52,753 nt of DNA, from the NCBI GenBank assembly GCA_019120275.1, contig DWVL01000031.1, positions 1 to 52,753 on the forward strand, given 5' to 3'. Made by a program: the position numbers and the translations under genes. The notes below the pieces were generated by a model that was not told where the DNA came from, made no database searches, and saw only the letters and a list, made by a program, of their open reading frames with translations. Positions 7,264 to 15,631 of this stretch are shown here, one piece after another; position 1 is the stretch's first letter, and each line of letters begins with the position of its first letter. The stretch comes from Candidatus Mediterraneibacter excrementavium. GTDB lineage: Bacteria > Bacillota > Clostridia > Lachnospirales > Lachnospiraceae.

Positions 7264-8952
7264 ATGATGAAAAAATGGTGGCACGACAAAGTGGCATATC
7301 AGATTTATCCGAAGAGTTTTGCAGATACAGACGGTGACGGGATCGGTGATCTCAGAGGTGTTATTTCCAGACTCGATTATCTTAAAGAACTGGGCGTAGA
7401 CATTATCTGGCTCTCACCCATCTACCAGTCTCCGTTTGTGGATCAGGGATATGATATATCGGATTATTACAGGATCGCGGAAGAGTTCGGCACGATGGAA
7501 GAGTTTGATGAACTGCTCGAAGAGACGAAGAAGCGTAATATGTATGTGCTGATGGACCTGGTGATCAACCACTGCTCTGATAAGCATGAATGGTTTCAGA
7601 AAGCGCTGGCGGACCCGTATGGCAAATATGCAGGTTTCTTTCATTTCGTAAAAGGAAAGGACGGGAAAGCTCCCAGCAATTACCGGTCGTATTTCGGCGG
7701 CAGCGCCTGGGAGCCGGTTCCGGGAACGGATCTTTATTATCTTCACATGTTTGCCAAAGAGCAGCCGGATCTGAACTGGGAGAATCCGGCTCTGCGCGAA
7801 GAAATCTATAAAATGATCAACTGGTGGCTGGACAAAGGTCTTGCCGGCTTCCGCATTGATGCGATCATCAATATAAAAAAGGATCTGGATTTCCCGTCTT
7901 TTGAGCCGGACGGACCGGACGGACTGGCATCCTGCGTGAAAATGGTTGAGGAAGTGCAGGGCGTCGGAGAATATTTTGAGGATATTAAAAGACATACATT
8001 TGCAAAATACGACGCCTTTACAGTGGCGGAAGTCTTCAATATGAAAGAAAACGAGCTGGAGGAGTTTATCGGAGAGGACGGACATTTCTCTTCCATGTTT
8101 GATTTCAGCGCGCATATGCTGGCACAGGGGGAAAATGGATGGTATAACAGCAGAAAACCTTCGTTTAAAGAATGGAGAGATACGATCTTCGCATCCCAGA
8201 TGCGGATGCAGAAAGTAGGGCATGCGGCCAATATCATCGAGAATCATGACGAGCCAAGGGGAGCCAGCCGTTTTCTGCCGGAATACGCGCAGAATGAGGC
8301 GGGAAAGAAAATGCTGGCAACTACATCCCTGCTCCTTTACGGGATCCCGTTTATCTATCAGGGCCAGGAAATCGGAATGACCAACTGCCGGCGCAGTGAT
8401 ATTTCGGAATATGATGACATTAATACGAAAGACCAGTATATGGAAGCGCTGAGAGCTGGATGCAGCGTGCAGCAGGCTCTGGACTGCTGTTACGAGAACA
8501 GCCGGGACAATGCGCGTACTCCGATGCAGTGGAACGGGGAAAAGGGTGCAGGCTTCACAGACGGCACGCCATGGCTTGCGCTGAATCCAAACTATACAGA
8601 GATAAATGTAGAAGAGCAGGACAAACGGGCGGACTCCGTACTTAATTATTACCGCAGGCTGACAGCATTGAAAAAAGCGCCGGCTTACGGAGAGACTTTT
8701 ACATACGGAGAATTCATTCCGGATTATGCGGATCAGGACGGGGGCTTTGCATACCACAGAAAGACGGAGGACCAGGATATCCTGATAGCAGCAAATTACG
8801 GAACAGAGCCGTGTACGCTGAAACTGGCCGGTACATCCGCGGAAGTGCTCCTGTCCAATATCGGGAACGCGGATATCCGCGCCGGAGAGATCGCGGAGAA
8901 GGGAACGGTTACGCTTGAGAGCTGTGAGGCGGCGGTCCTTCTTCTGAAGTAG
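7264..8952 (+). CDS. Alpha-glucosidase (GH13, oligo-1,6-glucosidase/maltase group)
   Basis: A 562-residue cytoplasmic GH13 enzyme releasing glucose from short malto-oligosaccharides. It has YQIYPKSFADTDGDGIGDLRG at the N terminus, region I DLVINHCSD, region II GFRIDA with nucleophile Asp199, region III AEVFN with acid/base Glu256, region IV ENHDE with Asp329, and the QPDLNWENP motif of this subgroup. The residue after the nucleophile is Ala rather than the Val common in isomaltose-cleaving enzymes, which hints at alpha-1,4 preference (inference). The start is the ATG at 7264 after GGAGAGGAG; the longer upstream frame runs through the promoter. It is divergent from the AraC gene. Confidence 0.93.
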   Translation: MMKKWWHDKVAYQIYPKSFADTDGDGIGDLRGVISRLDYLKELGVDIIWLSPIYQSPFVDQGYDISDYYRIAEEFGTMEEFDELLEETKKRNMYVLMDLVINHCSDKHEWFQKALADPYGKYAGFFHFVKGKDGKAPSNYRSYFGGSAWEPVPGTDLYYLHMFAKEQPDLNWENPALREEIYKMINWWLDKGLAGFRIDAIINIKKDLDFPSFEPDGPDGLASCVKMVEEVQGVGEYFEDIKRHTFAKYDAFTVAEVFNMKENELEEFIGEDGHFSSMFDFSAHMLAQGENGWYNSRKPSFKEWRDTIFASQMRMQKVGHAANIIENHDEPRGASRFLPEYAQNEAGKKMLATTSLLLYGIPFIYQGQEIGMTNCRRSDISEYDDINTKDQYMEALRAGCSVQQALDCCYENSRDNARTPMQWNGEKGAGFTDGTPWLALNPNYTEINVEEQDKRADSVLNYYRRLTALKKAPAYGETFTYGEFIPDYADQDGGFAYHRKTEDQDILIAANYGTEPCTLKLAGTSAEVLLSNIGNADIRAGEIAEKGTVTLESCEAAVLLLK

Positions 8953-8974
8953 GAAGATCCGGTGAAAAAGCATC

Positions 8975-9003
8975 TTGTCATTTTGGAGAACATCTTATAC
9001 AAT
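8975..9003 (+). promoter_or_regulatory. Sigma-A-like promoter upstream of nhaC
   Basis: TTGTCA (8975-8980), 17 bases, TACAAT (8998-9003). It fires towards nhaC, but the hairpin at 9032-9057 lies between, so either the hairpin attenuates nhaC or nhaC has another start. Confidence 0.5.
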
Positions 9004-9031
9004 GAAAACACATGCTATTGTCGAAACGATG

Positions 9032-9057
9032 AAGCGGCTGCGTATGCGGCCGCTTTT
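9032..9057 (+). terminator. Terminator after the alpha-glucosidase / in the nhaC leader
   Basis: AAGCGGC pairs with GCCGCTT with further inner pairs, followed by TTTT. Confidence 0.6.
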
Positions 9058-9115
9058 GTCAGCTGGGTGACCGTGGCGGACTGCATGGGAAAAAGATGAA
9101 GGAATGGAGAGATAA

Positions 9116-10639
9116 ATGATGATGGATGGTTCGATGTTTATCGGGACATGGTGGGCGCTTCTTCCGCCGCTTCTGGCGATCGTGCTTGCTTTTGTCACGA
9201 AGGAGGTATACAGTTCCCTGTTTCTGGGAGTGGCAGTCGGGGCGCTTTTATACAGCGGGTTTCATCCGTGGGAATCTTTTGTGAATTTTTTTGAGATCAT
9301 GAAGGACAGCATGAATCTGAATATCCTGATCTTTGATGTCCTTTTGGGCATGATCATCGTTCTGATGGCGAAGACGGGCGGATCCGCTGCTTACGGCAAA
9401 TGGGCGGGGACAAAGATCAGGTCAAAGAAAAGCGCGCTGCTGGCGACGACGGGACTGGGGATCCTGATCTTTGTGGACGATTATTTTAACTGTCTGACGG
9501 TTGGATCTGTTATGCGGCCGGTGACGGACCGCTACAGAGTATCCCGGGCAAAGCTGGCTTATATCATTGATTCTACAGCGGCCCCGGTATGCATCATCGC
9601 GCCGATCTCCAGCTGGGCAGCGGCTGTGAATTCCTATGTGCCGGAAGATGCCGGGATCACAGGGTTTCAGCTGTTCCTGCGGACGATCCCCTATAATCTG
9701 TATGCGATCCTGACGCTTTTTATGGTCATCTTCATTACGGTGACAGCGTTTGATTTCGGCCTGATGAAAAAACATGAGGACAATGCCGCGAAGGGGGACC
9801 TCTTTACTAGCGGAGGAGAAGAATTTGAGCAGGTATCCGAAGACGAGGTCAATCCAAACGGCAAGGTGATCGATCTGGTCCTTCCGGTCGCCGTGCTGAT
9901 CGTATCTGCTGTCGGCGCCATGATCTATACCGGTTACCTGGGCGGCGCCACAGACATTATTACGGCATTCTCCGGATGTGATGCGGAAACCAGCCTGATC
10001 TTTGCTACGATGATCACGATCTTCTTTATGCTGATCCTCTATCTTCCGCGTAAAGTTGTGACATTTAAAGGCTTCATGGACGGCCTGGCGGAAGGGTTCA
10101 AGCTGATGGTGCCGGCTGTGACGATCCTGATCTTTGCCTGGTCGCTGAAAGGAGTGGGAGACGCGCTCGGACTTGCAGATTTTGTAGGACATGTCGTGGG
10201 TGACAATGCGTCCGCCAGCATTTTTATCCCGGTAGTGATGTTTGCGGCTGCAGTATTCCTCTCGTTTTCTACCGGGACATCCTGGGGGACTTTTGCCATC
10301 CTTGTTCCGATCGCCACCGCCCTGTTCAGCGGCGGCGGAAATATCGAGATGATGGTGATCTCCGTATCGGCAGTACTGGCAGGGGCAGTCTGCGGCGACC
10401 ATGTATCCCCGATCTCCGATACGACAGTCATGTCGTCCGCCGGGGCGCAGAGCAACCATATTAATCATGTATCCACACAGATGCAGTATGCAGCCGTTGT
10501 TGCGGCGGTGTGCGTCATCGGCTATCTGATCGCAGGGGTCGTACATGTGTGGTGGCTTGTGCTCGGCATCAGCATTCTGCTGCTGACCGGCGCGCTTACA
10601 GTGATCCGGGTCATGACGCGGCGGGGAAAAACGGACTGA
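9116..10639 (+). CDS. NhaC-family Na+/H+ antiporter
   Basis: A 507-residue membrane protein with about 11-12 hydrophobic segments. It has the NhaC-type duplicated core: IFVDDYFNCLTVGSVMRPV in the first half and LSFSTGTSWGTFAILVP with CGDHVSPISDTTVMSSAGA in the second. Members exchange Na+ for protons, and some exchange carboxylates (malate/lactate) or amino acids, so the real substrate is open. A charged cytoplasmic loop (about 225-250) separates the halves. GGAGAG precedes the ATG. A C39-like protein follows after 12 bases, so the two are probably co-transcribed. Confidence 0.88.
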   Translation: MMMDGSMFIGTWWALLPPLLAIVLAFVTKEVYSSLFLGVAVGALLYSGFHPWESFVNFFEIMKDSMNLNILIFDVLLGMIIVLMAKTGGSAAYGKWAGTKIRSKKSALLATTGLGILIFVDDYFNCLTVGSVMRPVTDRYRVSRAKLAYIIDSTAAPVCIIAPISSWAAAVNSYVPEDAGITGFQLFLRTIPYNLYAILTLFMVIFITVTAFDFGLMKKHEDNAAKGDLFTSGGEEFEQVSEDEVNPNGKVIDLVLPVAVLIVSAVGAMIYTGYLGGATDIITAFSGCDAETSLIFATMITIFFMLILYLPRKVVTFKGFMDGLAEGFKLMVPAVTILIFAWSLKGVGDALGLADFVGHVVGDNASASIFIPVVMFAAAVFLSFSTGTSWGTFAILVPIATALFSGGGNIEMMVISVSAVLAGAVCGDHVSPISDTTVMSSAGAQSNHINHVSTQMQYAAVVAAVCVIGYLIAGVVHVWWLVLGISILLLTGALTVIRVMTRRGKTD

Positions 10640-10651
10640 AAGAAGAGAAAG

Positions 10652-11305
10652 ATGAAAAAGATCATAGAAGTGCCGTATATCAGCCAGAGCCCGTTCTGGC
10701 CCACAGGCTGCGAGAGCGTGTCGGCAGTGATGCTGCTCCGGCATCTGGGGATTGATATCACGGTAGATGCATTTATTGAGAAATATCTGGAAAAACAGGG
10801 GTTTACGGAGAAGGAAGGAGAACTTTTCGGACCTGATCCGCGAAAATATTTCTGCGGGAGTCCCTATGATGAGGATGCCTACGGCTGCTATGCGCCGGTG
10901 ATCAGAAGAGCGCTGACAAAAGTATTTGCACGACAGTGCGGCGGGGATGCGGGGAACAGGAACGGGAAGCCGCAGTATGAAGCCGTGGATGAGACCGGAA
11001 AGCCGACAGAAATGCTGATCACCGATTATATCGACCGGGGAATGCCGGTCCTGTGCTGGACCTGTATTGATATGCGGGAACCTGTCACAGGCCCCCGGTG
11101 GAGGCTTTACGATACGGGAGAGGTGTTTACGTGGGTATCCAATGAGCACTGTATGCTGCTGGTCGGATATGACAGGGATAAGTATTATTTTAATGATCCG
11201 CATAACGGAAACGGTCTTGCCGGATACGGGAAAAATCTGTTTGAAAAACGCCGGCGCGCCCAGCATATGCAGGCGGTCGGCGTCAGAACGATCACAGCAG
11301 ATTAA
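10652..11305 (+). CDS. C39-like cysteine peptidase-fold protein
   Basis: A 217-residue protein with the layout of peptidase_C39_2 domains: [18 protein letters not shown] with candidate nucleophile Cys20, a central insertion, [11 protein letters not shown] with His166, and YYFNDPHNG with Asn181/Asp182 as the third catalytic position. Relatives process or bind peptides, often outside the cell, but there is no signal peptide or membrane segment, so it should stay in the cytoplasm. It follows nhaC by 12 bases. Its last 14 bases overlap, tail to tail, the end of asnA, and no terminator separates them. Substrate unknown. Confidence 0.75.
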   Translation: MKKIIEVPYISQSPFWPTGCESVSAVMLLRHLGIDITVDAFIEKYLEKQGFTEKEGELFGPDPRKYFCGSPYDEDAYGCYAPVIRRALTKVFARQCGGDAGNRNGKPQYEAVDETGKPTEMLITDYIDRGMPVLCWTCIDMREPVTGPRWRLYDTGEVFTWVSNEHCMLLVGYDRDKYYFNDPHNGNGLAGYGKNLFEKRRRAQHMQAVGVRTITAD

Positions 11306-12302
11306 TGCCGTTAGCGAGCGCTTCTTCAGCGATGTCATCCGGCCAGAGAGAGGACTGGACTTCACCGATGTGTGCTTTTCTCAGATAATACATACAGATA
11401 CGGGACTGCCCGATGCCGCCTCCGACGGTGTAGGGCAGTTCTTTATTGAGCAGGGACTTCTGGAACGGCAGTTCTGCGCGGTCCTCACAGCCGGCGGTCT
11501 TCAGCTGGCTTCTCAGTGAATCTTCATCCACACGTATGCCCATGGAAGAAAGTTCCAGTCCCATGTCAAGTACCGGGTAGTAAACGATGATGTCTCCGTT
11601 CAGTTCCCAGTCGTCGTAGTCCGGGGCGCGTCCGTCGTGCTTCTCCCCGGATGCGAGAACTTTACCGATCTGAGAGATAAATACGGCACCTTTCGCTTTG
11701 GCGATCCGGTTTTCCCGCTCTTTCGGCGTACATTCCGGGAACATGTCTTCCAGTTCCTGTGATGTGATAAAGAAGATGTCATCGGGCAGGAGTGGTTCTA
11801 TGTAGTTATATCTCCTGGAGATATAATCTTCTGTGTCTTTTAAGGCGCTGTATACTTTGCGGACGGTGTACTCCAGTGTCTCCATGTTGCGCTCTTCTTT
11901 GGAGATGATCTTCTCCCAGTCCCACTGATCGACATAGAGGGAATGGATATTGTCTGTATCTTCATCCCGGCGGATGGCGCTCATATCCGTGTACAGTCCT
12001 TCTCCTGAATGGAATCCGTATTTTTTGAGTGCATAGCGTTTCCATTTCGCAAGAGAATGTACGATCTCGGCTTTGGCATCATCCTGTTCTTTAATGCCGA
12101 AGGATACCGGGCGTTCGACTCCGTTCAGGTTGTCGTTCATGCCGGATTCCGGGCGGACAAACAGCGGCGCAGACACGCGGGTCAGATGCAGGGATTTCGC
12201 GAGCGCACGTTCAAAGTGATCTTTTACTTCTTTTATAGCCACCTCGGTTTCACGGATCGTCAGAGGAGAGTGATATCTTTCCGGTATTTTCAGGTTTTCC
12301 AT
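11292..12302 (-). CDS. asnA: Aspartate--ammonia ligase AsnA
   Basis: Makes asparagine from aspartate, ammonia and ATP; structurally related to class II aspartyl-tRNA synthetases. The 336-residue protein has the usual length and motifs: [26 protein letters not shown] (42-67), [24 protein letters not shown] and the C-terminal [23 protein letters not shown] lies before the ATG. Expression is from its own promoter at 12352-12380 (minus), with a palindrome near +1. No T-box or other amino-acid-sensing leader is present. Confidence 0.97.
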   Translation of the reverse strand: MENLKIPERYHSPLTIRETEVAIKEVKDHFERALAKSLHLTRVSAPLFVRPESGMNDNLNGVERPVSFGIKEQDDAKAEIVHSLAKWKRYALKKYGFHSGEGLYTDMSAIRRDEDTDNIHSLYVDQWDWEKIISKEERNMETLEYTVRKVYSALKDTEDYISRRYNYIEPLLPDDIFFITSQELEDMFPECTPKERENRIAKAKGAVFISQIGKVLASGEKHDGRAPDYDDWELNGDIIVYYPVLDMGLELSSMGIRVDEDSLRSQLKTAGCEDRAELPFQKSLLNKELPYTVGGGIGQSRICMYYLRKAHIGEVQSSLWPDDIAEEALANGINLL

Positions 12303-12328
12303 GTTCAGTCCTCCTTTATGTTAAATGC

Positions 12329-12380
12329 GGTAATTTTGAAATTACCTCTCTATTTTACTGGTGTAAAGTATAGAAGTCAA
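12329..12380 (-). promoter_or_regulatory. asnA promoter with palindrome at +1
   Basis: On the minus strand TTGACT (12375-12380), 17 bases, TAAAAT (12352-12357). The expected start falls on GGTAATTT-ca-AAATTACC (12329-12346), which could be a repressor operator or a 5' mRNA hairpin. Confidence 0.75.
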
Positions 12381-12433
12381 CTGCTAAATTAACAGATAAT
12401 AATAAAAAAATTATTCTAATTTCTAAAAATGGA

Positions 12434-12462
12434 TTGACAAAATGGAAATATAGAGTTATTAT
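12434..12462 (+). promoter_or_regulatory. Strong sigma-A promoter of the structured RNA candidate
   Basis: TTGACA (12434-12439), 17 bases, TATTAT (12457-12462). The predicted start is near 12469. No protein gene follows for 400 bases. Confidence 0.75.
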
Positions 12463-12468
12463 AATTTC

Positions 12469-12776
12469 AACAAATAAAACTGCTGGACAGTTTTATAAAA
12501 CCCATTGAATATCGTGATTGGGAAATGGGTAATCAGATATAGAGAAATATCATAATGACGAGAAAGTTATGAGAGAAGCAAAATCTATATCAGAGAAAAG
12601 ATTATCGAGGACTCAAGTTCAATGGGAATTTAAGTAAAGGAGGTACGGACCACCGGCAACGTAAATTGATTCTATCGGACTTCGAAGAGATAGAAAGAAA
12701 GAGGTAAAAGAATGATAGAAATATCAGGATGAAAGTGGATGTTGATCAAGAATGTTTGGTTGGCATCCACTTTCAC
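12469..12776 (+). ncRNA. Candidate structured non-coding RNA (about 310 nt)
   Basis: Downstream of a strong promoter lie several stable helices and no convincing gene. The 5' hairpin is ATAAAACTG/CAGTTTTAT (12474-12482, 12488-12496). The second is ACCCATT/AATGGGT (12500-12506, 12524-12530). A perfect AAAGGAGGT (12636-12644) is folded into a hairpin with ACCACC (12649-12654) and has no start codon at normal distance. TCTATC/GATAGA follows (12671-12676, 12689-12694). The 3' end is a 12-bp stem (12730-12741, 12764-12775) without a clear U run. The unpaired parts are purine-rich. I do not recognise the family; the size and stand-alone position would suit clostridial RNAs such as raiA, or a 6S-like RNA, but this is a guess. 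The other 12303-12875 sequence is the asnA promoter and the leader of the next gene. Confidence 0.5.
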
Positions 12777-12875
12777 TGTGTAATAATAGTGCAGATGTCT
12801 TGTCAATGACCGGGAACGCTGATAGAATATAACAGAAAACCGTATAAATATATGATATAAGGGGCAGGGGGACTA

Positions 12876-13604
12876 ATGATGAATGTGAATGAGATATTTG
12901 AGAGGATTCATAGTTATATATTTGACGAGCTGCTGGCAGGAGTGGGGATCGAACAGCATACACTGACGCAGAATGCAGCTGCAGTGCTTGTGGTAACGAT
13001 GCTGCTGGGCCTTCTTCTCGGTTTCCTGGGGTGGAAGATCGTCCGTGTCTGGGCGGCGATAGCCGGATTTTTCCTTGGGTTTTCCGCAGGCGTTTTTGTT
13101 TCTGCGCTGGCAGGGATTGGCGGAAACGGCATATTGATCGCAGGACTTGTAGCGGCAATCGTATTTGCGGTGCTCGGTGCGGTGCTTTACAGGGCGGGTG
13201 TGTTTCTGGTCATACTTTTCAGCGTATTCAGTCTGTGCATCCAGATCATTGATCCGCAGAGCTGGATCGTACTGATCCTCTGTCTGCTGATCGCGCTTGC
13301 GGCAGCCATCCTTTCGATCCGCTATGTAGCGGTGCTGACGATACTGGCTACAGGAATTTACGGGGCCAGTGTTGCAGGGAACGCACTCTACGGTCTGCTT
13401 CCGCTGAACGGCGAACTGATCCGTGTTATCATCTTTCTTATCCTGGCAGCAGGAGGCATTGCTGTACAGCTTCTTCTGGAGTCAAAGAAACAGAAGACGG
13501 CGAGTCTTAAGAAAGCAGAGCAGATCAGGGAAGAGCGGTCAGCCGCCAATGATGTGGAGCGCGCCAGGGCGGTGATCGAAAATCTCGACAGAAATAAGAA
13601 ATAA
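12876..13604 (+). CDS. DUF4203-like polytopic membrane protein
   Basis: A 242-residue protein with an N-terminal outside or cytoplasmic segment of about 35 residues, six to seven closely packed hydrophobic helices (residues 36-203), and a charged, probably helical tail (204-242: KKAEQIREERSAANDVERAR). Gly-rich helices such as LLGLLLGFLGWKIVRVWAAIAGF resemble the DUF4203/TM7S3-like group. Function unknown. ATG codons at 12876 and 12879 share one GGGGCAGGGGG ribosome-binding region. Confidence 0.75.
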   Translation: MMNVNEIFERIHSYIFDELLAGVGIEQHTLTQNAAAVLVVTMLLGLLLGFLGWKIVRVWAAIAGFFLGFSAGVFVSALAGIGGNGILIAGLVAAIVFAVLGAVLYRAGVFLVILFSVFSLCIQIIDPQSWIVLILCLLIALAAAILSIRYVAVLTILATGIYGASVAGNALYGLLPLNGELIRVIIFLILAAGGIAVQLLLESKKQKTASLKKAEQIREERSAANDVERARAVIENLDRNKK

Positions 13605-13629
13605 AACTGAAAATGATGTACATTTTATG

Positions 13630-13695
13630 ACACACCTTATCTGATAGGATGTCTTTGTTGGGAAATAAAGACAGTAATTTCAGAGAAAGGTGTGT
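13630..13695 (+). promoter_or_regulatory. Leader fold that can hide the ribosome-binding site of the small ORF
   Basis: ACACACCTT (13630-13638) is complementary to AAGGTGTGT (13687-13695), which contains the AAAGGTG ribosome-binding site of the next gene. Inside it lies a second hairpin TGTCTTT/AAAGACA (13650-13656, 13667-13673). Confidence 0.45.
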
Positions 13696-13699
13696 TTTT

Positions 13700-13882
13700 A
13701 TGTATATCAGAAAATCAGTTTTGTATGTACTTACAGCAGTTTTGGGAGCAGCATTTCTTTCTGTGCTGTGTATTTTATACTGTTTTACGCAGACAGAGGT
13801 GCCGACAGCCGTCTATGCGGCGGGATGGTTCGGCTGTCTGGGAGCAATGCTGGCTGCGGCCGGAAAGATCGGCAGGAGTTAA
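13700..13882 (+). CDS. Small 60-residue membrane protein
   Basis: The product starts MYIRKSVLYVLTAVLG and has two hydrophobic helices (about 7-29 and 36-54) joined by TQTEVPTAVY, ending KIGRS. AAAGGTG lies seven bases before the ATG. The frame is also open upstream to 13649, but without a ribosome-binding site. I do not recognise a family. The structured leader suggests translational control. Confidence 0.5.
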   Translation: MYIRKSVLYVLTAVLGAAFLSVLCILYCFTQTEVPTAVYAAGWFGCLGAMLAAAGKIGRS

Positions 13883-13908
13883 AAGAGTGAAAAGTCCGTG
13901 TCTGCGTG

Positions 13909-13938
13909 TTGTCATATTGTATGCCGATGATGTATAAT
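13909..13938 (+). promoter_or_regulatory. Promoter of the PHP-domain gene
   Basis: TTGTCA (13909-13914), 18 bases, TATAAT (13933-13938), about 54 bases before the ATG at 13992. Confidence 0.65.
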
Positions 13939-13991
13939 TGATATATAAAATCAGGATTTAATACAGGACATCAGAAAAAGGGGGCTTTCCC

Positions 13992-14807
13992 ATGAAGATT
14001 GACATGCACTGCCACGTGAAAGAAGGTTCCATTGACAGCAAAGTCGGACTGGATGAGTATATAACGATACTTAAGAAGCATGGATTCCAGGGCATGGTCA
14101 TTACGGATCATGACACTTACAATGGATACCGGTACTGGAAAGAACACATTAAAGGGAAAAAGCATACGGATTTCGTGGTGCTTAAAGGGATTGAGTATGA
14201 TACCCGTGATGCAGGACATATCCTGGTGATCATGCCGGAGGGCGTGAAGATGCGCCTTCTGGAGATGCGGGGGATGCCGCTGGCGCTCCTTATCGATCTG
14301 GTCCACCGCAATGGCGGCGTCCTTGGACCGGCCCATCCCTGCGGTGAAAAGTATATGAGTTTTACCAATGCCAGACGGTATTACCTGTCTCCGGAGATCG
14401 TGAAGCGGTTTGATTTTGTGGAGGCGTTTAACAGCTGTGAATCTGTGGAATCCAATGCCGGTGCGGAGAAGCTGGCCAGGAAGTACGGCAAGGTGACGAC
14501 GGGCGGGAGCGATGCCCACAAACCGGACTGTGTCGGAAAGGCGTATACGATCCTTCCGGAGCCGGTGACATGTGAGACGGAGCTGATCTCCCTGATCCAC
14601 AAGAAAGCTTCCTTTGAAGCCGGAGGAACACTTTACGGAAAGACGACGAAAGAAAAGATTGGAAAGATCAACAAACTGCTGGTTTATTCTTTCTGGGTGT
14701 ACAATAAAAGCGGGGAATTGATGAAGCGGAGAGGCCGCAACAAGAAGATGGTAGAAGAGCATCCTTTCGATCCCATTGATCCGGTGGAATTATATTATCA
14801 TTCATAG
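13992..14807 (+). CDS. PHP-domain metal-dependent phosphoesterase
   Basis: A 271-residue PHP protein with the metal-binding series MHCH (His6, His8), ITDHDTYN, a Glu in KGIEYDTRDAGHIL, GPAHPCGEKY and GGSDAHKPDCVG. Related proteins hydrolyse phosphoesters, for example nucleoside 3',5'-bisphosphates or histidinol phosphate, but the substrate cannot be told from sequence. The C terminus has a basic stretch MKRRGRNKK and an acidic end. The gene has its own promoter and stands alone, ending at a bidirectional terminator. Confidence 0.85.
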   Translation: MKIDMHCHVKEGSIDSKVGLDEYITILKKHGFQGMVITDHDTYNGYRYWKEHIKGKKHTDFVVLKGIEYDTRDAGHILVIMPEGVKMRLLEMRGMPLALLIDLVHRNGGVLGPAHPCGEKYMSFTNARRYYLSPEIVKRFDFVEAFNSCESVESNAGAEKLARKYGKVTTGGSDAHKPDCVGKAYTILPEPVTCETELISLIHKKASFEAGGTLYGKTTKEKIGKINKLLVYSFWVYNKSGELMKRRGRNKKMVEEHPFDPIDPVELYYHS

Positions 14808-14843
14808 CCGTATGGCAACCTGATATCATGGAGAGATAAAAGA

Positions 14844-14887
14844 AAAAGCTGCCTGTCAGTTATCTGCGTAACTGATAGACAGCTTTT
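14844..14887. terminator. Bidirectional terminator between PHP gene and minus-strand operon
   Basis: AAAAGCTG-cc-TGTCAGTTA pairs with TAACTGATAGACAGCTTTT around TCTGCG. The minus strand has TTTTTCTTTT after the stem; the plus strand has TTTTCCGTTTT. The stem includes the last codons of the minus-strand gene. Confidence 0.85.
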
Positions 14888-15210
14888 CCGTTTTCTGTTG
14901 TCTCGGTGATCATTTTCTGTTTTACCATATAGGGCAGGATCGAACCGAGGAATTTCGCCGGATCGGTCACCCCGATCTGTTCCCGGCTGAAGGGCTGCTT
15001 CGCCGTCAGGTCTTTTACGAACGGTTCCAGCTCTTTTGCGGTCATGGGGCCGTTTTTCTTAAGCGCTTTCTTCACGGCGGAGATCCCTTTTGCGCTGAGC
15101 ATGTTGGAGAGATCCTGCTTCTGTCGCATGGAGCGCCACATTCCCCATCCGTAGACGATGATCGTCGCCAGGGCGAAGAGAAGGACGTATGGAAGATATT
15201 CAAGGATCAT
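14860..15210 (-). CDS. Membrane-anchored small protein, winged-helix-like tail
   Basis: A 116-residue protein starting MILEYLPYVLLFALATIIVYGWGMW (one membrane helix, residues 5-22) followed by a soluble part with ISAVKKALKKNGPMTAKELEPFVKDL and MVKQKMITETTENGKAVYQLRR, which looks like a winged-helix fold with its beta hairpin. The ATG overlaps the stop of the PqqD-like gene by four bases (ATGA), so the two are translationally coupled. GGAGAG precedes it. An upstream extension of the frame reads through the PqqD-like gene and is rejected. Function unknown. Confidence 0.7.
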   Translation of the reverse strand: MILEYLPYVLLFALATIIVYGWGMWRSMRQKQDLSNMLSAKGISAVKKALKKNGPMTAKELEPFVKDLTAKQPFSREQIGVTDPAKFLGSILPYMVKQKMITETTENGKAVYQLRR

Positions 15211-15560
15211 TTTGTCTTCTCTCCTTTCCAGCGGATCAGATGGTTGTCGTGGAGGATCTCCAGGAATTTGATCAGCCTTGAGAGGGATTTCTCCATCTTC
15301 GGATATTTCGCGTCCAGTTCTTTTGAGAGCTGGTGCACATCTTTCACATCGTCGATGGCGAGCCACACGAAGCTCCCGTAGCCGTCAAGCTTTACATCGC
15401 TTACGCGGGGGCGTTTGAAGAACTTCTGGGCGATCCGGTGATAGAACCCTTTCCATTCGATATAGACGGTCACGATGCCGTCGTCGCCTGTCTCATATTC
15501 AACTTCCGGGTTTTTAACCGGGACATAATCAAGATAATTTTTGCTGTCTTTTTTCTTCAT
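15207..15560 (-). CDS. PqqD-family protein
   Basis: A 117-residue protein of the PqqD type: an N-terminal beta sheet (VPVKNPEVEYETGDDGIVTVYIEWKG), LDGYGSFVWLAIDDVKDVHQLSKEL in the position where PqqD-like domains have their conserved helix, then RLIKFLEILHDNHLIRWKG. PqqD proteins bind leader peptides of ribosomally made peptides and present them to radical SAM enzymes. No radical SAM enzyme or precursor peptide is in the window, so this copy may have another role tied to the OPT transporter upstream and its coupled membrane partner downstream. Confidence 0.7.
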   Translation of the reverse strand: MKKKDSKNYLDYVPVKNPEVEYETGDDGIVTVYIEWKGFYHRIAQKFFKRPRVSDVKLDGYGSFVWLAIDDVKDVHQLSKELDAKYPKMEKSLSRLIKFLEILHDNHLIRWKGEKTK

Positions 15561-15574
15561 ATTTCTCTACCAGA

Positions 15575-15607
15575 TGATAGAAAGAAACAGCCTGCAGGAG
15601 CAGGCTG
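15575..15607 (-). terminator. Hairpin between OPT gene and PqqD-like gene
   Basis: CAGCCTG (15588-15594) pairs with CAGGCTG (15601-15607). Read on the minus strand it is followed by TTTCTTTCT, so it should partly stop transcription after the OPT gene and lower expression of the two small genes. Confidence 0.65.
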
Positions 15608-15631
15608 CATCTTTCACTTTTTTATAAGGTT

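Noticed and set aside
12303-12430. T-box leader for asnA
   Set aside because: The leader is only about 45 bases between the promoter and the ATG and lacks the T-box sequence and specifier stem.
12713-12733. Six-codon ORF (MIEISG) in the structured RNA candidate
   Set aside because: A possible ribosome-binding site precedes it, but it is too short to support without conservation and lies among paired regions.
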